From positions 186,001 to 250,000 of the forward strand of contig JAZRVF010000025.1 of NCBI GenBank assembly GCA_045599005.1: 64,000 nt of DNA, given 5' to 3'. Below the pieces are notes generated by a model. It was not told the origin of the DNA. It ran no database searches and worked only from the letters and a program-made list of their open reading frames with translations. Origin of the DNA: Treponema_I sp045599005. Its GTDB lineage: Bacteria; Spirochaetota; Spirochaetia; Treponematales; Treponemataceae. Within the stretch, counting starts at the first letter, position 1. Each line of letters starts with the position of its first letter. Shown piece after piece: positions 60,477 through 64,000 of this stretch. Position numbers and translations under genes: made by a program.

Positions 60477-62485
60477 TGAAAAAACTTCTGCGTCAATCCG
60501 TCACAGTTCTTGTCCTGATCTTTTCACTTGCCTGTGTCTTTTCCCAGTCAGCCAGCGACCGTGGTTTTGCCGAGGAAGAATTCCGCCGTGGTGTGCAGGC
60601 TTTTTACAGAGGCTCCTTCAATGATGCCATTCTCCAGTTTGAGAAGGCACTCACTTATCTGCCGGAAGAGAACCTTATCCTTGAATGGCTCGGCAAAGCC
60701 TATTACCGTGCAGGAATGGAAGGGGCTGCAATCCAGGAATGGTCCATAGCTTCGGAAGCAGGATACGGCGGCCAGCTCCTTGAAAATACGATTGAGATAA
60801 TAAGGAACCGGCGGATTCTTGGAGCCGAGACCTTTGGAGAAAACCGCTTTGTAGAGGCCCGGTCTTTTGCCAATTCAGAAGGTGACCAGCTTTTTTTCAG
60901 TTATCCGATTTCTGTGGCAGCAAATGATGATGGAAGTTTCTGGCTTGTTGCCTACGGTTCAAACGAAATCCTACGTTATGACACAAACGGAATACTGCTT
61001 GACAGAATCCGGGGACCTCTGACAGGTTTTGACCGCCCCATGGACATACTCCGGCTTTCCTCCGGTAACTTCGTGATTTCCGAGTTTGCGGGAGACCGAA
61101 TAAGTTTTCTTGATGCAGGCGGAAACTTCATCCGTTCGGCGGGAGAAAGCGGACGGGGCGACAACGGCCTTGTGGGACCCCAGTATCTTGCGGAAGATTC
61201 AAACGGCAACATTTTTGTAACAGATTTTGGAAACGGACGTGTCTGTGTGTTTGATGAAAATGGTGAATTTCTTTTCTATTTCGGAGAATTCACCGCACCG
61301 ACCGGAATTGCTGTACTGAAAGATGAGGTTTTTGTGGCAGACGGAGTTACCGGTGCCGTTTACATTTTTGACACTGCAGGAAATTACCAGGGAAAACTTG
61401 TAAAAGACGGGACTTTTTCCCTCCCTGAATCAATCAGAATCATTGAGGAGAAACTGGTGGTCTCCGACACTACAAAAGTGATTCTTCTTGATCCTGTGAC
61501 AGGAGCCACAAAAACAATCGCTGACATCGGAAATTCTGATTCAAGAATCACGGGAACAGCCTTGGACAGGAACAACAATCTTCTTGTGGCGGATTTTAAC
61601 CAGCAGGAAGTTCTTGTGTTATCAGAAATGAGTGAGATTGTTGGCGGACTTTATGTGGAGATCGCCAGGGTGAATGCTGACAGATTCCCTACAGTACAGC
61701 TTGAACTCCGCATCCAGAACAGAAAGCAGCAGCCCCTTGTTGGACTGAAGGGTGAAAATTTCACGGTGACGGAAAAGAATTATTCCGTAAACGGACAGAC
61801 TCTTCTTGGAAAAGCAGATCTGCTGGATTCCGGTGACATTACAATCATCATCGACCGGTCAGTTTCCATGAAGTCCTACGAGAAAGCTGTGAATCAGGCT
61901 GTGGCCCAGATTGCGTCAAGCATGCAGGGCAAAGGCAATCTCCGGATTATTGCCGCAGGAGCATTCCCTTCGACTGAACTGATTGCCACCCCGGATTCAG
62001 TTTATGCATTCCAGTCCTCCCAGCTTAAGACCGGTTTCTCATCAACTGTTCCCCTTGACCTGGCATTGCGTCTGGCAACAAATGATCTCATAAACGCCTC
62101 CTACAAGCGTTCTGTTGTTCTGATCACAGACGGGCAGGTTACAGCAAATGCATTCAACAACTACACATTAAGCGATTTAAGTGCCTATCTGGCAAACAAC
62201 GGAGTAAACTTTTCCTGCATAACCGTAAACAGCGGGGCAGTTTCGCCGGAACTGGAATATCTTGTTGAGAACACCGGGGGACTCACCTGGTATCTATACA
62301 GACCTTCTGGAATCGGGGCATTGGCTCAGGAGCTCTGGTCAATTCCTACAGGTGTCTACACACTTTCCTATACATCAAGTCTATCAACCAATTTCGGGAA
62401 CGCCTATCTGCCGGTGGAAGTGGAAGTTTACCTTTACAACCGATCAGGCCGTGCAGAATCCGGTTATTATGCGCCACTGGAGTAA
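60476..62485 (+). CDS. Secreted TPR, NHL-propeller and von Willebrand A domain protein
   Basis: The 669-residue protein has a signal peptide (LLRQSVTVLVLIFSLACVFS, about 4-23; the Cys is not followed by a good lipobox context). A TPR pair spans about 30-100, then NHL-like propeller blades (about 130-390; NGNIFVTDFGNGRVCVFDENG, FDRPMDILRLSSGNFVISEF). A von Willebrand A domain follows (about 445-640) with a metal site DRSVSM (about 461) and VVLITDGQV. Such proteins usually bind partners on the cell surface or in the periplasm. AAGGGGG precedes the ATG. Confidence 0.82.
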   Translation: MKKLLRQSVTVLVLIFSLACVFSQSASDRGFAEEEFRRGVQAFYRGSFNDAILQFEKALTYLPEENLILEWLGKAYYRAGMEGAAIQEWSIASEAGYGGQLLENTIEIIRNRRILGAETFGENRFVEARSFANSEGDQLFFSYPISVAANDDGSFWLVAYGSNEILRYDTNGILLDRIRGPLTGFDRPMDILRLSSGNFVISEFAGDRISFLDAGGNFIRSAGESGRGDNGLVGPQYLAEDSNGNIFVTDFGNGRVCVFDENGEFLFYFGEFTAPTGIAVLKDEVFVADGVTGAVYIFDTAGNYQGKLVKDGTFSLPESIRIIEEKLVVSDTTKVILLDPVTGATKTIADIGNSDSRITGTALDRNNNLLVADFNQQEVLVLSEMSEIVGGLYVEIARVNADRFPTVQLELRIQNRKQQPLVGLKGENFTVTEKNYSVNGQTLLGKADLLDSGDITIIIDRSVSMKSYEKAVNQAVAQIASSMQGKGNLRIIAAGAFPSTELIATPDSVYAFQSSQLKTGFSSTVPLDLALRLATNDLINASYKRSVVLITDGQVTANAFNNYTLSDLSAYLANNGVNFSCITVNSGAVSPELEYLVENTGGLTWYLYRPSGIGALAQELWSIPTGVYTLSYTSSLSTNFGNAYLPVEVEVYLYNRSGRAESGYYAPLE

Positions 62486-62498
62486 ACTGAACCGGACA

Positions 62499-64000
62499 CT
62501 AAAGTTTCAATCGGCCGCCCAAACTCATGTCAAAAAGGGTTGAGGTTTTCTTTTCATCGGAAAGAACTGTTGCAGAAGCCTCAATTAAAAGCGCAATATT
62601 TTCATTGATATCAATTGTCTGATTGTATTGCGCCTTCCATTTCTGGACAGGATCATTGCCATCCGTCTTCTGAACCTGGGATTCAATGCTGATTTTACCA
62701 GTGTTTCCTTCCGGGCCGAAAGTTGCAGAAACTGTATTTTTCAATTTCCAGTCTTTTTCCGCAGAAGAAAAATCGCATGTATAAGTCAGTTTCCTGTTTT
62801 CCCTGAAAAATTGTGAATAAATCAGAAGAAAATCAAAGCCTAAATCAAAATCAGACAAAGAAAACCTGAAAGTACCGAAAAGTTCGTTTTCCAGATTGAA
62901 GAAATTGATTGCCTCATGACCGGTCTCCAAAGAAAAATCGTGGACATAGCCTGATGAGAAAGATTCCCCTTTGAAAGTTAAAACAATTTTCGAAGGAATT
63001 AACAGATCTTTGGAACTGCCGAAAACAGGACGGGCCCAGGAAAACTGACCTTTGTGAACGAATTTTGAGAAATCAGAATCAATTATTTTTTCGGATAAAA
63101 CCAGTGACAATGAATTGCGTGAAACTTTGAAAGGTAAGGAAAGCTGACAGAGTAAAACATCATTCCGGAAAAGGTTTTCGGAAGAGGAGACTTTGCCTTC
63201 CGCAGACAGGATCAGTTCCGGTGCAAAAGACAGAAAACCGAATTTAAAAGATTGAATGAACTGATTCTTTAAAGATACAGGATCCTGGGGCTTTTTTCTG
63301 AAACTGCTTAAAATCCAGTTGAATTCGTAATCTGCAATTTTTTCAGCATCAAAAGAAATCTGGGAATCAACCGAAAATTTTTCCAATTCTTCGCCGAAAA
63401 GAAAATCTGCCTTTGCCTCTCCCTTGATTTCTGAAAAGACTTTATCCAAAGGCACATCAAATCCGATAAATTCCGTTTTTGAGATTTTTTTTTCAGAAGT
63501 ATCAAAGGATAAAGAATCCTTAAATTGAATGAAGGGTGAATAAATCCAGGAAGGATTCTGCGAAATTGAATAGGAAAGATCATCAGCATCTGCAGAAAAG
63601 GATGTGCTGAAAATACTGAAATTCCAGTTTCCTCTTGCATTCAGGAAAAAATGATTGTATGCATCCAAAGGATTGTATTTTCCTTTGAAATTAAGGCCAA
63701 GATTGTTTTCTCCATTTTCCAGGATTAACGAAGTCCGGTTCGAAAGTTCCACATTGGAGACAGAATCAGCAAGGAAAAAATCTTCAAAGATAAAATCTTC
63801 AGGAAAAACTTCATCGGCACCTTCAATTTTTATCTGAATCCGTGTGGCAGATTCTGCAGATGCAGGAATGTCAAAAGAAATCCGGTGCAGAGAAATCGCA
63901 GCTTCCTTAAGATCTTTTTCAGAAAGTTGATATTCAAAGACTTTTCTGTAATCCATTTTAGAGGATGAAATCACAACAGGCTCAAGAAAAGTGATTTTTA
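62499..64000 (-). CDS. Large surface or outer-membrane protein, N-terminal part beyond the window
   Basis: The reading frame is open to the right edge, so only the last 500 or so residues are seen. The visible part is beta-rich with alternating hydrophobic residues, many F, S, K and D, repeated strand patterns such as LNARGNWNFSIFS and FSLSDFDLGFDFLLIYSQFF, and a C-terminal strand MSLGGRLKL. This fits a long beta-barrel or a beta-helical envelope protein. I do not recognise the family. It is convergent with the vWA gene, with 13 bases between the stops and no terminator seen. Confidence 0.6.
   Translation of the reverse strand, partial: KITFLEPVVISSSKMDYRKVFEYQLSEKDLKEAAISLHRISFDIPASAESATRIQIKIEGADEVFPEDFIFEDFFLADSVSNVELSNRTSLILENGENNLGLNFKGKYNPLDAYNHFFLNARGNWNFSIFSTSFSADADDLSYSISQNPSWIYSPFIQFKDSLSFDTSEKKISKTEFIGFDVPLDKVFSEIKGEAKADFLFGEELEKFSVDSQISFDAEKIADYEFNWILSSFRKKPQDPVSLKNQFIQSFKFGFLSFAPELILSAEGKVSSSENLFRNDVLLCQLSLPFKVSRNSLSLVLSEKIIDSDFSKFVHKGQFSWARPVFGSSKDLLIPSKIVLTFKGESFSSGYVHDFSLETGHEAINFFNLENELFGTFRFSLSDFDLGFDFLLIYSQFFRENRKLTYTCDFSSAEKDWKLKNTVSATFGPEGNTGKISIESQVQKTDGNDPVQKWKAQYNQTIDINENIALLIEASATVLSDEKKTSTLFDMSLGGRLKL

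Overview
This window reads as a chromosome segment of a Treponema-like spirochaete. The main evidence is a GreA fused behind a very long N-terminal region, as known from Treponema and Borrelia, small treponemal-style outer-membrane and lipoprotein genes, substrate-binding proteins whose signal peptides end in FAGG, and moderately AT-rich DNA. Anaerobic enzymes (a class III ribonucleotide reductase system, Rex) and plant-glycan genes suggest a fermentative gut, rumen or oral anaerobe. No tRNA, rRNA, insertion sequence, prophage or CRISPR array was found. Genes are dense, and promoters of the form TTGnnn-17-TAnnnT can be read directly in many gaps.

Layout. 1-8.2 kb: a CrtI-like FAD oxidoreductase (cut by the left edge), murC-yicC, a hairpin-rich intergenic repeat, a MATE exporter, and tgt with a HEAT-repeat protein. 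8.3-18.5 kb: a TPR-like gene with the greA fusion, lon with an ATP-grasp gene, trpS and purB. 18.6-33.3 kb: an accessory sugar region. It has a UgpC/MsmX-type ATPase, a YesU-like DUF1961 protein, a membrane-bound AraC regulator, an Lpl-type importer (two permeases and a binding protein), a YetA/PL26-like protein, a PL11 rhamnogalacturonan lyase and a CE12 acetylesterase. Together they look like uptake and cytoplasmic breakdown of rhamnogalacturonan-I oligosaccharides. 33.5-42 kb: rho, rpmE, a quinone reductase-like gene, GH20, yebC, ruvC and a circularly permuted GH3. 42.1-48.1 kb: an orphan GHKL-like protein, a lipoprotein, trmB, a small outer-membrane protein, a one-POTRA Omp85-like protein and a WecA/TagO-type transferase. 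48.1-52.4 kb: the anaerobic ribonucleotide reductase region (nrdG, a glycyl-radical/redoxin fusion, nrdD, nrdR). 52.5-64 kb: ruvA-ruvB-queA, lnt-rex-RlmK-like, a divergent galactokinase, TPR and vWA proteins, and a surface protein cut by the right edge.

The most interesting system is the ribonucleotide reductase region. NrdD stops just after its zinc motif and lacks the usual C-terminal glycyl-radical motif. That motif (EVYARIVGYY, then WNKGK) is instead found in a separate 179-residue protein fused to a CPNC glutaredoxin-like domain, which is co-transcribed with the activase NrdG. Both sides of the split carry a short charged helix that could dock. NrdR-box-like sites precede both operons, and a perfect PerR-like palindrome covers the start site of the radical-domain operon. 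This suggests a class III reductase whose radical subunit is supplied in trans under separate redox control.

A second theme is that several housekeeping genes (murC, tgt, ruvA, lnt, and probably the quinone reductase and GH3) have a -10 box 6-7 bases before the ATG and no Shine-Dalgarno sequence. This indicates leaderless transcripts. Other genes start at TTG behind good ribosome binding sites.
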